From: Hysterangium stoloniferum
Taxonomy: Eukaryota > Basidiomycota > Agaricomycetes > Hysterangiales > Hysterangiaceae
Assembly: GCA_015178975.1 (NCBI GenBank)
Contig: WHVD01000027.1
Location: 372,001 to 436,000 of the forward strand
Direction: 5' to 3'
DNA: 64,000 nt
The translations under genes were made by a program, and so were the position numbers. A model generated the notes under the pieces. That model searched no databases, was not told where the DNA came from, and worked only from the letters and a program-made list of their open reading frames with translations. Shown here one piece after another: positions 23,288 to 34,205 of this stretch. Each line of letters starts with the position of its first letter. Position 1 is the stretch's first letter.

Positions 23288-23700
23288 TTGGACTGTTGAG
23301 ATGGACAATATTAATTTTTCGAGCACATCACACCTGTGACAGTCACAGCAATAGTGTGTTAGAGTGCTGTTCTTGCAAAACAAACACTTGTCTATCTATC
23401 AAAATATTATCTTAAATATATTTAGTTATATATAGAGTTATATATATTTATTATGATTTTACAGAACATTAAATGCTTCTAAATTAGCATTTTTCCTTGA
23501 TGCATATAGACAACAACAAAAGTTGTGATTCAACTGCAGGTCAACCACATATCATTACAAAAGCTATTGCATAATTTTATAATTATATTTAAGTAAAAAC
23601 TACTCAAGTTTCAGAATTTTAAATCATCCCATTCTCATGCAAAGTTCTATACAGCATGACATCTGTGGCTCATTTTCTGATATTGGAAGTGAGTGATATT

Positions 23701-24249
23701 TATTATCAATGGAGACCCTATAACAATAATTATATCTCAGTCGACGGGTAGATAGGAATCGACTGACATTTCAGTATGTACCTATAACAATAATTATATC
23801 TAAGTGTAATGAGTATCTAGTTCTGACGGTAAGAGACAAAGAAAGTGTACCTCAGTCAACGGGTAGATAGGAATCGACTGAGGTAGCTCTGTTAGAATTA
23901 AGCTCGCGAGAACAGAGAGCAATAAGGTTCCGTTTGTCTATTTGGCCGTAAGGCAAACGAATGGCTAGATACATGGACTCTAGGCTACTTATATAGTCTG
24001 CTAAACAAAAGGAATACTAAAATAGAGAACAAAAGAGGAATAGAACAAAGAAAATAAAAACAATGAAATAATGAAACAAAGAGACGAGCTTATGTCACAC
24101 TCGTAATTCCAACAAGCTCTTGGTAGTTTGGGTGTATTTATATGTGACTTCGGAACAAAAGGGACAGAGATACCCGTAAATCACGTGCTCCTCACTGGCT
24201 CCCAATTGTATTACGTCTTAGAGCATGCGTAAGCCCTCATTTCACAACA
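23701..24249. repeat. LTR-like insert, family H (549 bp), in the right TIR
   Basis: Comparison with the intact left TIR defines the insert exactly. The 5-bp duplications are ATATT at 23696-23700 and 24250-24254. It ends in CACAACA but starts TATTATC rather than TG, possibly a mutated TG. Inside, CGACGGGTAGATAGGAATCG and close variants occur twice (near 23741 and 23860). Confidence 0.72.
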
Positions 24250-24325
24250 ATATTTTATAGGATTAACATTGAATTATTATAGCTGCATATGGTATAAAAA
24301 TAGGTACAAAGTTTCATGAATTTAC

Positions 24326-25459
24326 TGTTGGAATATGTGGTTCGAAACCCTAAGTACCCACATGTATCCATAGTAGTCCTTATCCATGGCTTTGGTTCTG
24401 TCCACCATGCGGTCAATCTGAGTCTGAGTTTGAGTATGAGTGGTGGTCTATTCGTCCACTAGGGTCACTATTCTGTGCCCCAATCCCCCTTCCCTTCTTT
24501 CATTCTAACAGGTTATGGGCCCCGGCATTGCCCTGGCAACATCCTCCATTATTCTTTGATCTCTGTGGGATCCACTTCACCAATTTCTTTCTTCTGCTCA
24601 CAGCACTGTCTTGCAACATCTATCCACAACTCATTCATGTTTCATATCACCATGTACTGTTGTTGCCTCTGTGCAGCCCCCAACATCCGCCAGCAGACAC
24701 CTGTGACACCAATGTCACACTGTGTCACACCATTGTGACAGTCGTCATCCGGAGTTTTGTAGACATTGTGGAAAGAGCCACAACTAGTTTCTGATGGAAG
24801 TTTTGATGAGCATGACCACTTTTCATCTCCATCCACCTTTCTGACCAATTAAATAATCCCTTTTGGATCATTTTTGGTCATGGTCTTGTCAATGCATCAT
24901 CCCTTACATTCCTGGCCATCTTCCTTCCATCATCTCCACAATATATCATATTCAACAAGTCTAACAACATTCCTTTCCCTTATGGTCCTCCCATGAGCAA
25001 TACCAGTGCCTCCTTTGATGGATTTTGGATTTCCCAGATGTGTTTAGTTTGGATTTGCTGGTATTTTGGTTTTATTTTTCATCTGCCCCCACTTCCTTTC
25101 ACAATGGAACTCCCAACCTTTATTAAAACTTTCTTTTCATGTGGAGACTTCTCTTGTCATCTTTTATTTGGTTATTACTGGCAAGATTTGGTGGGAGCAT
25201 TTTAATTTGGACTATTGGTGGATTATTCAATCTGGTGGGAGTTTTGTTCTTTTGGTTCTCTCACCAGGTGGGAGTGTTGGAATATGTGGTTCGGAACCCT
25301 AAGTACCCACATGTATCCATAGTAGTCCTTATCCATGGCTTTGGTTCTGTCCACCATGCGGTCAATCTGAGTCTGAGTTTGAGTATGAGTGGTGGTCTAT
25401 TCGTCCACTAGGGTCACTATTCTGTGCCCCGATCCCCCTTCCCTTCTTTCATTCTAACA
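24326..25459 (+). mobile_element. TRIM: miniature LTR retroelement with 185-bp LTRs
   Basis: Direct repeats at 24326-24510 and 25275-25459 start TGTTGGAATATGTGG and end CTTTCATTCTAACA, and differ at about two positions. The 764-bp interior has no gag or pol. A polypurine tract AGGTGGGAG sits directly before the 3' LTR (25266-25274). The duplications TTTAC lie at 24321-24325 and 25460-25464. A primer-binding site should start at GGTTATGGGCCC just after 24510. The few LTR differences point to a recent insertion that depended on proteins made elsewhere. Confidence 0.9.
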
Positions 25460-25608
25460 TTTACATGTTCTCGTTCACAAGATATCACACTTTCTTATTT
25501 TTATGATTTTTATAGTACGCAAATTTGATTCCGGGTCTTACGTAACCGAAACGGCTGTAATGTCAAATATAATTTTATTTTGGTAATTTTCACTACAAAA
25601 TTAATAAC

Positions 25609-26993
25609 CTATCTACTTATTTTGAAAAAAGAAACATGTTGCGGCACTTGCGCGGCAGCGTGACACCCTGTGCGGCACTTTCCTATAGCCCCAAATGACC
25701 TCACTGATTTACGTTGTGGTCCATTATAATCTGTAAGTATAAGAAGGAGCAATGAGTGACTGTTGATTATAGAAGCCAACTGGAGCACACACCTACTGGT
25801 ATCGCGAGCTGGGCTGACACCAGCGACGTTTCGAAGGTTAATATAACCTCCCCACATCAAGGAGCTTTGTGTACCATTTCCGCTACTGCCGCCTGCAGCG
25901 TTCGTTGCGACAATCCACTCAGCACGACACCATACACAAGTGGCAGGACTTGTCTTCTTAGACCCTATATTTTTGTTCAAGCAGCTTAAATGTCATGGAA
26001 CTCGAGAGGACTCACACTGCTGGAAGCACTCCACGTGAAGTGCGTTCCCGCATGTTTCGCAAAAGGTCAATGTCTTCATGTCCACATCATGCATGGACTC
26101 GTAGCAGACAGGACAGTCGTCGCCTTCTTCTGGCATACGTTTGTTGCCCTCGGCCTCGTCAGTCGCTGAATCCAGCTTCTCCGCCTCGTCTGGGCGGCCC
26201 ATGGCTTTTGCATATGCAGCTTGGACAGAAGCATTTAACACTGCGTTAGGAGCCGCTGGCGCGGTGGCGAAAATATCCTCGAGCTCGGTAGTAAGCAAAG
26301 CGCTGTGTACAATCGAAATCAACTGCCATTCCTAAAATAAGATCATTAGAGAGTGGCGACTCACGTCTGATAGTAGTAGGTTGAGGTGAGAGGGACAGAA
26401 AGCACTGTCAGGATATTAGCTTCAGGATGATATTAGGGGCCATGTGAGCCAACGCATGATCACCTTTGAGAAAAACGAAGAGAATGTGCTTGCAATGATT
26501 TCCCATCGCGGCATCAGGACCTAAAATAAAAAAATGAGAGATGTGATTTGGGTCTGGCTGTGCCACTCACAATCACACTCAGGCACTTTACTAATTATCA
26601 CAGTATACACCTATATTAATGAGATGAAGAGCCACATTTAACATGAAGCCTCAATCTTACATTCCCACTATGCACAAATGTTTTTCAATGGGGAAAAAAA
26701 GAGACTATCTGAGAGGTGGCAACTCACGTAGATCCAAGAACCTTGAATTCCTCCATAAGCCATCCTTCAGTCCTACTCCGCTCAATCATAAAGAACCTCT
26801 GAGTCATAACTCTATGCACTCTTTCTGCAACCTCTCTAGGACACGCTGCCTTGAATCTGGCCAACCGTTTCTCAACATTTGGATCAGTCTTTGTGGTCCT
26901 TGTGGTCTTTGTGGTCCTTGTGCGTTTCGCTGATGAAGGTCCAGCGGTAGGAGCAGCCTCAAGTACATCGGATTTACGTTTTCTTGCACCCAT
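25609..26993 (-). CDS. SWIM and RING zinc-finger protein (probable E3 ubiquitin ligase)
   Basis: ATG at 26991-26993 (MGARKRKSDVLEAAPTAG) and TAG at 25609-25611. About seven exons were inferred. A basic nuclear-type N-terminus is followed by FKAACPREVAERVHRVMTQR (exon 1, to about 26727). Short exons then give VYTVIISKVPECDC and PDAAMGNHCKHILFVFLK, i.e. the CxC...CxH of a SWIM zinc finger. A Glu/Ala linker precedes a RING-like finger: CPVCYE, then CETCGNALHVECFQQC, then CVWCRAEW. The order SWIM then RING matches MEX/ZSWIM2-type ligases, which act on substrates through E2 binding. The last ~45 residues after ARDTS look unlike the rest, and the stop is only about 50 bp from the transposon end at 25557. 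Confidence 0.78.
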
Positions 26994-27252
26994 TATTTAA
27001 GGAAATTATGGAGAAAGAATCCCGTTTGGGGTGGCGTGTTGACCTGGTTTTATATGACTGGCTAGTCGTCCTTAACGAAACTGAGTCAATCGGAACCGCA
27101 ACAATCAGTATTCAAGACATAACCTACTTTAAATGTATGCGTCTTTCTCATGCTCCAATTATATTTTGGACTTTTCGCGCTGTTGACTACATAATGACTC
27201 AACGCAGACTCATTTACAGGTACCGGTATACAAGTGTTTCTGCAATAATTAA

Positions 27253-28143
27253 TTATAATTTAGGTGTTCCTTGGGTCCCCAGAGGATATTCCTCTTGATC
27301 CTTCTTCACCCAATCCACGACAACAATTGCAAAGATCTCCTCCCGAACATAATGGTGCTCTGTGGTGATACTTGTATAATCTTTGCTGATGCGTCTCACA
27401 TCCCAGTCTTGCTGAACATATAATTTCCTCAAGTGGTCATACATGAGGTCTGACTGGTCAAAATCGACGAGGGTATCGCCTGGGGAATGGATGACATTCC
27501 AACGCCATGGGTATGCTGCATGATGCAATGAGTAACTGGCCGTCTTCCAACGCACAAAGGGTTGCGTGAACGCGTCGGGAATGAAGGCATACGAAGGGAA
27601 CTTGGCAAGGAGCAGATCAAGGTCGTATATGCCTGAAGCACAGGCGATACCTTGCACAGCAGAGAGGAGGGCAGGAGAAGGTTTAAGTGCGTCGATGCCT
27701 GCGTCGAGGAATATGGAGGTGAGAATGTGACCACCTGCGCTATGCCCGATGAGGTACAGACGGGTGGAGTCGAAGGGGGCTGTGCCTGGCCAACTTACGA
27801 GATATTCGAGGGCGGCAAGGACATCCTTGGCGTGTTCTGGATGTTTGAGATTGCTTTCAGGAGTCTAGAGGAAGTCAAACCAATATGATATGGCGACAAT
27901 TGTTTTCCTTACTGTGAGTCTGTACTCAAGCAAGGCAACTGAATAGTCGCTCGACTTGCGGATTCGGTCTGCTAAAGGAGCATGGAGTTCCTTTGTTTCC
28001 GAGCGCCATGCACCACCGTGTATATATACGAGGAGCGGCTGACTTGGATCATCCGCAGCGTAGAGGTCAAGTTGATCGCTGGTGAAAGTCGGAGCCATGG
28101 TTGGTGCGGGGTGGTACCACTGTGTAATATTGTATGACGTCAT
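27253..28143 (-). CDS. BNA7: Kynurenine formamidase-like alpha/beta hydrolase
   Basis: ATG at 28141-28143 (MTSYNITQWYHPAPTMAP), with an alternative in-frame Met about 15 codons later; stop at 27253-27255. One 48-bp intron (27865-27912) joins EYRLT to TPESNLKHPEHAKDV. Family signatures are LLVYIHGGAW (oxyanion hole), LIGHSAGGH (nucleophilic Ser in GxSxGG), SPGDTLVD (catalytic Asp region) and TEHHYVRE (catalytic His). The length of about 280 residues is typical. The enzyme hydrolyses N-formylkynurenine to kynurenine in tryptophan catabolism to NAD. It is divergent from PMP3 with 87 bp between start codons. A related esterase cannot be excluded. Confidence 0.82.
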
Positions 28144-28230
28144 CAAAAGCGGGATCGCTACTTAAGCAGTCACGTTGGAAGCAACAAGGTCACAAGCCCC
28201 AAGTTCCAACCAAAACACAAGTTGATTATT

Positions 28231-28579
28231 ATGGCTTTCACTGCTTCTGACGTTTGCAAAGTAAACACACTTTTTTCTTCTGATAACTGTTTAATTATTG
28301 ACCTGTCATATTGTAGATCATATTTGCTGTTATCTTGCCACCTCTTGGCGTATTCCTTGAGAAAGGCTGTGGTGCCGATCTTTTGATCAACGTACGCTCA
28401 ATGTCCTTGTATTCCATTCATTTTTATATATTTTATTATATAGATCCTCTTGACGGTTCTCGGCTACATTCCCGGTATCATTCACGGTATGTTGTTTGAT
28501 TCATGTGCCATGATTATCCTCGGCCATCTTACTCCCTTTCCCTCTCCTCCCAGCGTTATACATTATCTTGAAGTATTAG
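28231..28579 (+). CDS. PMP3: Plasma membrane proteolipid 3 (Pmp3/UPF0057 family)
   Basis: Four tiny exons, 28231-28260, 28317-28391, 28444-28486 and 28554-28579, all with GT-AG junctions, encode a 57-residue protein. It reads MAFTASDVCK, IIFAVILPPLGVFLEKGC..., ILLTVLGYIPGIIH, then ALYIILKY. Two hydrophobic helices joined by a short polar loop, plus the motifs PPLGVFLEKGC and GYIPGIIHA, are diagnostic of the Pmp3 family. These proteins sit in the plasma membrane and influence membrane potential and salt tolerance in yeast. No ORF longer than 60 codons shows it, so it is easily missed. It converges on eIF2B epsilon with 119 bp between stops. Confidence 0.93.
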
Positions 28580-28698
28580 TTCAGAGTGGAAATTTCTCAT
28601 TATATGATCTATACCATATCTTGTATCCGTCTCTACATGTCTTGAAATATGAGGTTACACTTGGGAAAAATTATTTCACTTTTATTCTAAATCGACTT

Positions 28699-31369
28699 TT
28701 AATCACTATCCTCCTCCGATTCCTGTGCATCAAACTGCTCAATCATTCTACTCCCAATACTCCAACATTTCTCCATCCCAACACTCCCTCGATTCAATGC
28801 ATTTCCATGCCACTCTCGTATATCCTCCTCCTCGATAATATCTGCCTGATAAAACGCTCCCAGCAACAGACCAAACAATGACTGATATCGTGTCTCTGCT
28901 GCACACACCCACTGTTGCATAGTCCCTCGTAAACGAAAAGCGTTAGACGCACACGGCCCGCACGCACCTGTAACACCTGCACAGTTTCCACCTTATCCAC
29001 TCCGCCAATGGCGTCAATCAGCCCCCCCCATCTACCCACCGCCTTCTTCACTCTCTCCCTCGCATCCCCCTCCCCACCCGTGTCAATCTTCTCTACCAAA
29101 AATGAAATAATAGCCTCCCGCACCCGAATAAGCGGCACATTGCTCGCCATCCGAAGTGTCTTGAGTTCGACCGCTGCGTTGTCGACCGAGTGTCCTTCTT
29201 CCCAGGCACGCGAGAGGGAGGCAGTTACTTCGCTTTGGAATTCCGCGTTGGCGATTGATGTAAGTTTCGAACCGAGCGGTGCGGAAGGAGCAGAGGAGTG
29301 GGTAGATGCGTTCGAAGCCGTGTCGTCATCGTCATCTTGGTCTGAGTCTCCATCTCTCGACTCGTCTTCAGAAGACGAGGATGAGTCGGCTTCGTAACGT
29401 TGCACGTCTTCAAGCCGCGTTTCATCGCCTGTGTGGAAAGTCATTAAGTATGTAGCGACAAGAATGTGTAGATGCCCACCAATTCTCAAAAACCTCAAAT
29501 TTTGCGGCGTTTCCAACTCGTCCCGCACCTCCTCATCCTCATCCTCATCGTCCGAATGCACCTCCGAGTTCCTCACGCAACTGTCCCCTATAGTTGGCCA
29601 TAGGAATCCCTCTGATCCTTCTCCTACAAGTTTTTCTTAACCATATCAACCTGTTAGACTCCACACAAAATAATTGATCGTCGTTAGCAATGCAACTCAC
29701 CGCCTCCCTCCTCTGGCTTCTCGCCGCCAACCCGCGTAAACTCCTCCAACCTTGTTCCCTTTCCTAACTTGACTCCATCTCCCACCAGACATCCCTTTAG
29801 TAAGATGCTACCTTTCCCCATTTTAACGCCCTTTCCGACAATACTCCGTTCAACGGTACACTTATCCTCTATGACTGCTCCATCCCAGATGTAACTGTTC
29901 CGAACTGTGACATTTGCACCTATGGTACAGTTCGCACCGATGACAGAGGATGAAATGGTAGTGGACGCGGCAACAGTTGTCGAAGGACCCAAAAGTGTGT
30001 TAGGGCCGATCTTGCAGGAACTGAGAAGAAGTCAATAAAGACTGCAGAGGACAGAAGAGGGAGTACATGCCGTGACAGTTGGACGGATGTGCCGCCAGAG
30101 GGTAGGTATACGTTCCCTCGACGATGCTCATATAGTTGTCCGTTAGGGTTATTTTCATCTGGTACAAGGGGATAGGTCCACCGCGACAAAATGTCCTTAC
30201 TGTACATGGTAAAATAGGCACACATGGAAAAAACATCCTTCATACCTGATTACATCGTAGCTTTTACTATCTTTTACACGCGCTGCGTATCCATCTTTGA
30301 CGATATGACAATGTATCGTTTTTGTAAGGAGGTCGGATGTCAGTATCCCATGTACAAAATCGCGCCGAATGTCTAGGTAGTCGAAGTTGTCCTGGAACAA
30401 CGAGGGGACCTCGAAAAGGCAACCGTATACTCAATTAGTCTTATATCATCATCGCGGATACGAAAAGCACTCACGTCCACGGAACAGATATCTATCCCGC
30501 AGTCGATCAAATCATTCCGGACATCGACTTGCCTCCCCTTTGCAAAAACCTCCCTCGGGATCTTCACATTCTTCTTCAGCGGCATCCCCGCAACAACCTC
30601 ATAATGGAGGCACTCGTCCGTCTCCGCGTCCAGAACAAACACACCCGTGTCGCCCAACGGCCTACGGAATGTCAGGTCTCGTCAGTATGTCACCCTTTCA
30701 GCACCCCACCCCCCAAAAAGAACACGAAACAACAACACACCTCGAGCGGCCCTCCCGTCCCGCCTCCTTCACAACCATCGTCATAATGGCCTCTTTATCC
30801 ACCTTTCGCCGCGCCTTGTGCGCCCGCACCACCTCGTCCAGCCGCACATTGCTCACCAAGTCCCCAAACACGAGCACGAAATCGGACGTGATAACCCCGT
30901 GGGTGTAGACATCGCGGAGGGCCTCGCCCGGTGCGAAGCATGCGGGGTCGGTCGCGATGGGGGTGATTTTGAGGCCCGCGGCGGGCAGGGACCATTTGGA
31001 GGCGCTGGTGGCGGTGTGGGGCTCGGTACTGGGAATAGAGAACAGGGGGGAAACGAGACGCACGCGATGGTTTCTTTGATCAGGTCCGCGTGCGACGTGC
31101 ACACTACGAAGACCTCTTGTACGCCGGCGAGCGACAGGCTCTCCAACGTCCAGTCTAGCAACGCCGTGTTGCATATAGGCAACAGACACTGACAATTTTC
31201 TGAGAATACAGACAAAAAATTCATCATAAATATCTGTGCTTACGCGAGGCTGGGTCGCTGTGAGAGGTTTCAATCGCTCGTTGTATGTGTCGGCGAGAAT
31301 GACAGCTTGAAGGGGCTCATCGTCCTCTGACGGCATGTTCCCGCCGCCGATAGAATTTTTGGGGGGCAT
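28699..31369 (-). CDS. GCD6: eIF2B epsilon subunit, catalytic GEF subunit
   Basis: ATG at 31367-31369 (MPPKNSIGGGNMPSEDDEP), stop at 28699-28701. About ten exons join in frame. The N-terminal nucleotidyltransferase-like domain has LQAVILADTYNERLKPLT and LLPICNTALLDWTLESLS. Left-handed beta-helix hexapeptide repeats follow (SCKIGPNTLLGPSTTV..., SIVGKGVKMGKGS). An acidic linker (EVHSDDEDEDEE, DSDQDDDDDTAS) leads to the C-terminal W2/HEAT domain with LFGLLLGAFYQADIIEEED and IREWHGNAL. The protein exchanges GDP for GTP on eIF2 and is the target of eIF2-alpha phosphorylation control. One intron (near 30012-30070) appears to use GC-AG. The acidic tail ending EESEEDSD-like residues is normal for the family. 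Confidence 0.92.
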
Positions 31370-32881
31370 CTTGCCTGAAGTTGAGCTAGCCGCTCTATAA
31401 CCACGCCACGCAAAAAGCTCTGGGACGCGAATTCGGCGTGTTGTGGGTGGGGAGGAGAATGGGAGTCACGTGCTGCGGCATTTCAGCCACTTTGACTCGA
31501 ACTGAGAATCCAGTAGCAACTCGAATTAAACACCTGTTATCATCGTTCGTACTGTATGCGCTCGAATAGCACACCAATCTCAACAGCATATCATTGTCAG
31601 CGGCAATATCTGTAGATCCTCCTCGTGGGTACTGCTATATCTGGTATCTCAACGATCGATTCCACTCTAACGCAACGAAGTGCGTGGCGTCGGTTTGGGA
31701 GGGACGTTGGCTGTGGCGGGGATGCTGCTATAACAGGCCAGATAACTGAGCTTTATTTCACGACACAACCCAGCGCTTCGACTTTCTGCGGCAACTCGTG
31801 GCGGCATACTTGCATTCCTCGTTGTTGTTCACAAGCCATTAGACCAGGCAACCATAATTCCATAATTATCGATGTATCTTCAAACCTTTGACAGTCATAC
31901 GGCCAGTGCTGTCGCTCCAGGCTGGGCTGTGCCACAAGTAGTCTCTTCTATATAATTCCAAGACCGTCTATGGCATCCTGACACCTATCCAATCCTCAGT
32001 CGCCCGTCATAGCAGAGGGCGTGCACGCGGCCTGCTGGTGTGCCATTTTCAGCGCTGAGGACCCTTCCCCTACAACATGGGGAGCAAGGCTAGGTTTGTT
32101 ATAGCCCGTGTGTCCTTAGTTGTTGTTCAGGTTGGATCGTACCTTTGTCGCAGAATCCCCCTGATGGCCACGTTATCTTATTGAACTGTGCCATCATGGA
32201 GGAAATCATTTTTCAACCCCGATAAGGCATATGCTTTGCCCCTTGATCATGAGTGTCGCCAATCGTCCAACGCCTACACTGAGTCCTTGCTCTCAACGTC
32301 CAACAAGTTCTTTCATTTGGAAGTGTCAAGGTAGCTGAAACTTTTTCGTCGGAATGATGTGCAGTTTGGAGGCTACGCTGATAATCAAGTGTTATTAGCC
32401 CGATGATGTTATATACATACTTCGAACGTGCATTATCGCTCGTTGTAACCTGCCTCAATTTGTCGGAATACTAAGTGTACTTTATATCTTACTATACAAT
32501 TCTAGCGAGTATAAAACCCTATTGAAAGCCGATAGGTGGTATATTTTCCAAAGGAAACAAGCTATCATTAAGTCGAGAAGACGACACTACGGGATGCATG
32601 GATTACTGAATCAAGGAAGGTAAGCGTTCGAGACGTATAATGAACAGGAACAGTAATGGGTTAAAACGAAGAAAAACCAAACAAGCAACAGTAAAGTGTT
32701 AACCGAACGATAAAACGTAACGTATTCGTAGAAAAGACGTCGAAGGACGGAGACAGGGATTGCGGTTGATAGAGTGGGGGGACAGAAAGGGAATCCACGA
32801 GTCATTGGGGTAACCGGGCACAGTCGAGGGCGTGCGTCATGAAACGGCGTTACGGTCATTGACATAGATGTAACGTGACGT
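31370..32881. other. Intergenic region upstream of eIF2B epsilon
   Basis: About 1.5 kb without a supportable gene on either strand. It must hold the eIF2B epsilon promoter (near 31400-31600) and the 3' end of the Ala-rich gene (near 32600-32880). Short ORFs here lack recognisable motifs. Confidence 0.5.
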
Positions 32882-34205
32882 TTATGCGGCAGCAGCCACG
32901 ACTGGGGCGGCCGGTGGGGGAGGCTCAACGGGAGTAGGTTCGACCACGGGAGCGGCTTCCTCAACTTTGCCTTCAGCAGCAGGGGATGCCTCAGCGGCAG
33001 GAGCGGCGGCGGCGGCGGCAGCAGCAGCAGCAGCAGCATCAGCGGCAGGATAGTCGAGAGGGGCAACGGGGGCGGGCTCATCGATTTTGGGGGGCTGCTC
33101 GGAAATCTTGGGATTGGTAGGCTCCTTGGATTCCTTCACCTTTGGCTTCAAGAACTCGTTGATACGGGCAGACAACCTACGTCCAACCTTGGCGGCGGAT
33201 GTTTTGGGTCTAGCCGGGGTGGCTTCCTTGGGCTGTAGGAAGTAGGGATCAATGACAAGAACGGATGAACGATTATTTAAGACTAACCTTCTCCTCAACC
33301 TTGGCATCTTCCTTGGGAGGTTCAGCGGCGGTGGGCTCAGCTTCAGCAGCTGGCTCAGTCGGAACAGCTTCCTCGGAGGCCACGGGAGCAGGCTCACTGA
33401 AGGCAGTCATGAGTAATACCTTCGGATAAAGCATAATGCACGAACCTCTCTTTGGGGGGTTCGTCGACCTGGGCAGACTCAGCCGGGGCGTCGGCGGTAG
33501 GGACCTCAGCAGCAGGGTCTTCCTTAGCAACCTCCTCCTCAACGGCAGGCTGAAGGTGGGGACAGTGGGTGAGCATTTATATGGAATGTCAAGGGATCGA
33601 ACAAACCTCAGTGGAAGCAGCCTCCTTCTTGGGCTCTTCCTTCTTCGTCTCTTCCTTCTTCTTTTCCTTCTTTGGGCTCTTGGGCTTGCTCGACTTGAAG
33701 GGAGCTAGGAACTTAGCGATGATACTAGGGCTCTTGGACCTTGCCTCCTTTTCTTTCACGGGCTCAGCAGGTTTCTCTTCGGTAGCAGCGGGCTACACGA
33801 GAAGCGAGTCAGAACAGGAGTAGTTGCTAAAAATAAAAAGGACAAAGGGGGAAGCTACCTTGTCTTCAGCAGCGGCAGGCGCAGGCTCTTCATTGGCGGC
33901 TTCCGCAGCAGCAGGGGCCTCAGTAACGGGCTCAGCAGCGGCGGGCTCAGCTTCAACGGCGGGTGCCCCTTCAGGGACGGCAACCTCCTTATTTTAAAAC
34001 ATTAGATGTGATAAAAAAGGGATTGAGTGGCTTAAATACCTCTTTAGGGACTTCAGATGCCTTTATGACGAAAAGTGAGACCAAGGAGAGACACAAGCAT
34101 GTGACCACTTACGGGCGCCTCGGGGACGGGGGTCTCAACAGCAGTGGAGGCTTCAACGACAGTTTCTTCAATAACAGAGGTGGCGGTAGCTTCAACGGCA
34201 GACAT
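32882..34205 (-). CDS. Ala/Pro/Glu-rich low-complexity protein of unknown function
   Basis: ATG at 34203-34205 (MSAVEATATSVIEETVVEAS) and TAA at 32882-32884. About seven exons are separated by short introns, and nearly every exon is built of Glu-Pro-Ala repeats such as EPAAEAEPTAAEPPKED. Two basic conserved-looking islands stand out: KSPSIIAKFLAPFKSSKPKS (near 33700) and KVGRRLSARINEFLKPKVKE (near 33150-33200). A run of about twelve alanines is encoded near 33000. It ends PVVAAAA. Strong pyrimidine/purine-rich tracts precede the start (34210-34440). I believe similar proteins exist in other Agaricomycetes, but I know of no function. A disordered cytoskeletal or membrane-linked protein is possible. 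Confidence 0.7.

Larger units (their letters stand above)
19370..25557 (+). mobile_element. Large two-gene TIR transposon with DD34E transposase
   Basis: TA at 19368-19369 and 25558-25559 flanks CAGCCGTTTCGGTTACGTAA... and its inverse. The inverted arms are about 530 bp (19370-19902 and 23336-25557 once two insertions are removed). Without those insertions the element is about 4.5 kb. It carries a plus-strand spliced transposase (19955-21177) and a convergent minus-strand gene (21500-23287). TA duplications and DD34E place it in the Tc1/mariner/IS630 superfamily. The long TIRs, the size and the second gene are unusual for that group. Confidence 0.85.
23336..25557 (-). repeat. Right TIR of the two-gene transposon, interrupted twice
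   Basis: Inverse of 19370-19902. It is interrupted at 23701-24249 by an LTR-like insert and at 24326-25459 by a TRIM. Without those and their 5-bp duplications it is about 529 bp. Confidence 0.82.

Noticed and set aside
28450..28881. 143-codon plus-strand ORF after PMP3
   Set aside because: Its start is inside a PMP3 exon in another splice context, and it runs through a PMP3 intron and the antisense of eIF2B epsilon.
30387..31192. Long plus-strand ORFs across eIF2B epsilon
   Set aside because: Shadows of the GC-rich minus-strand exons, which carry the recognisable domain sequence.
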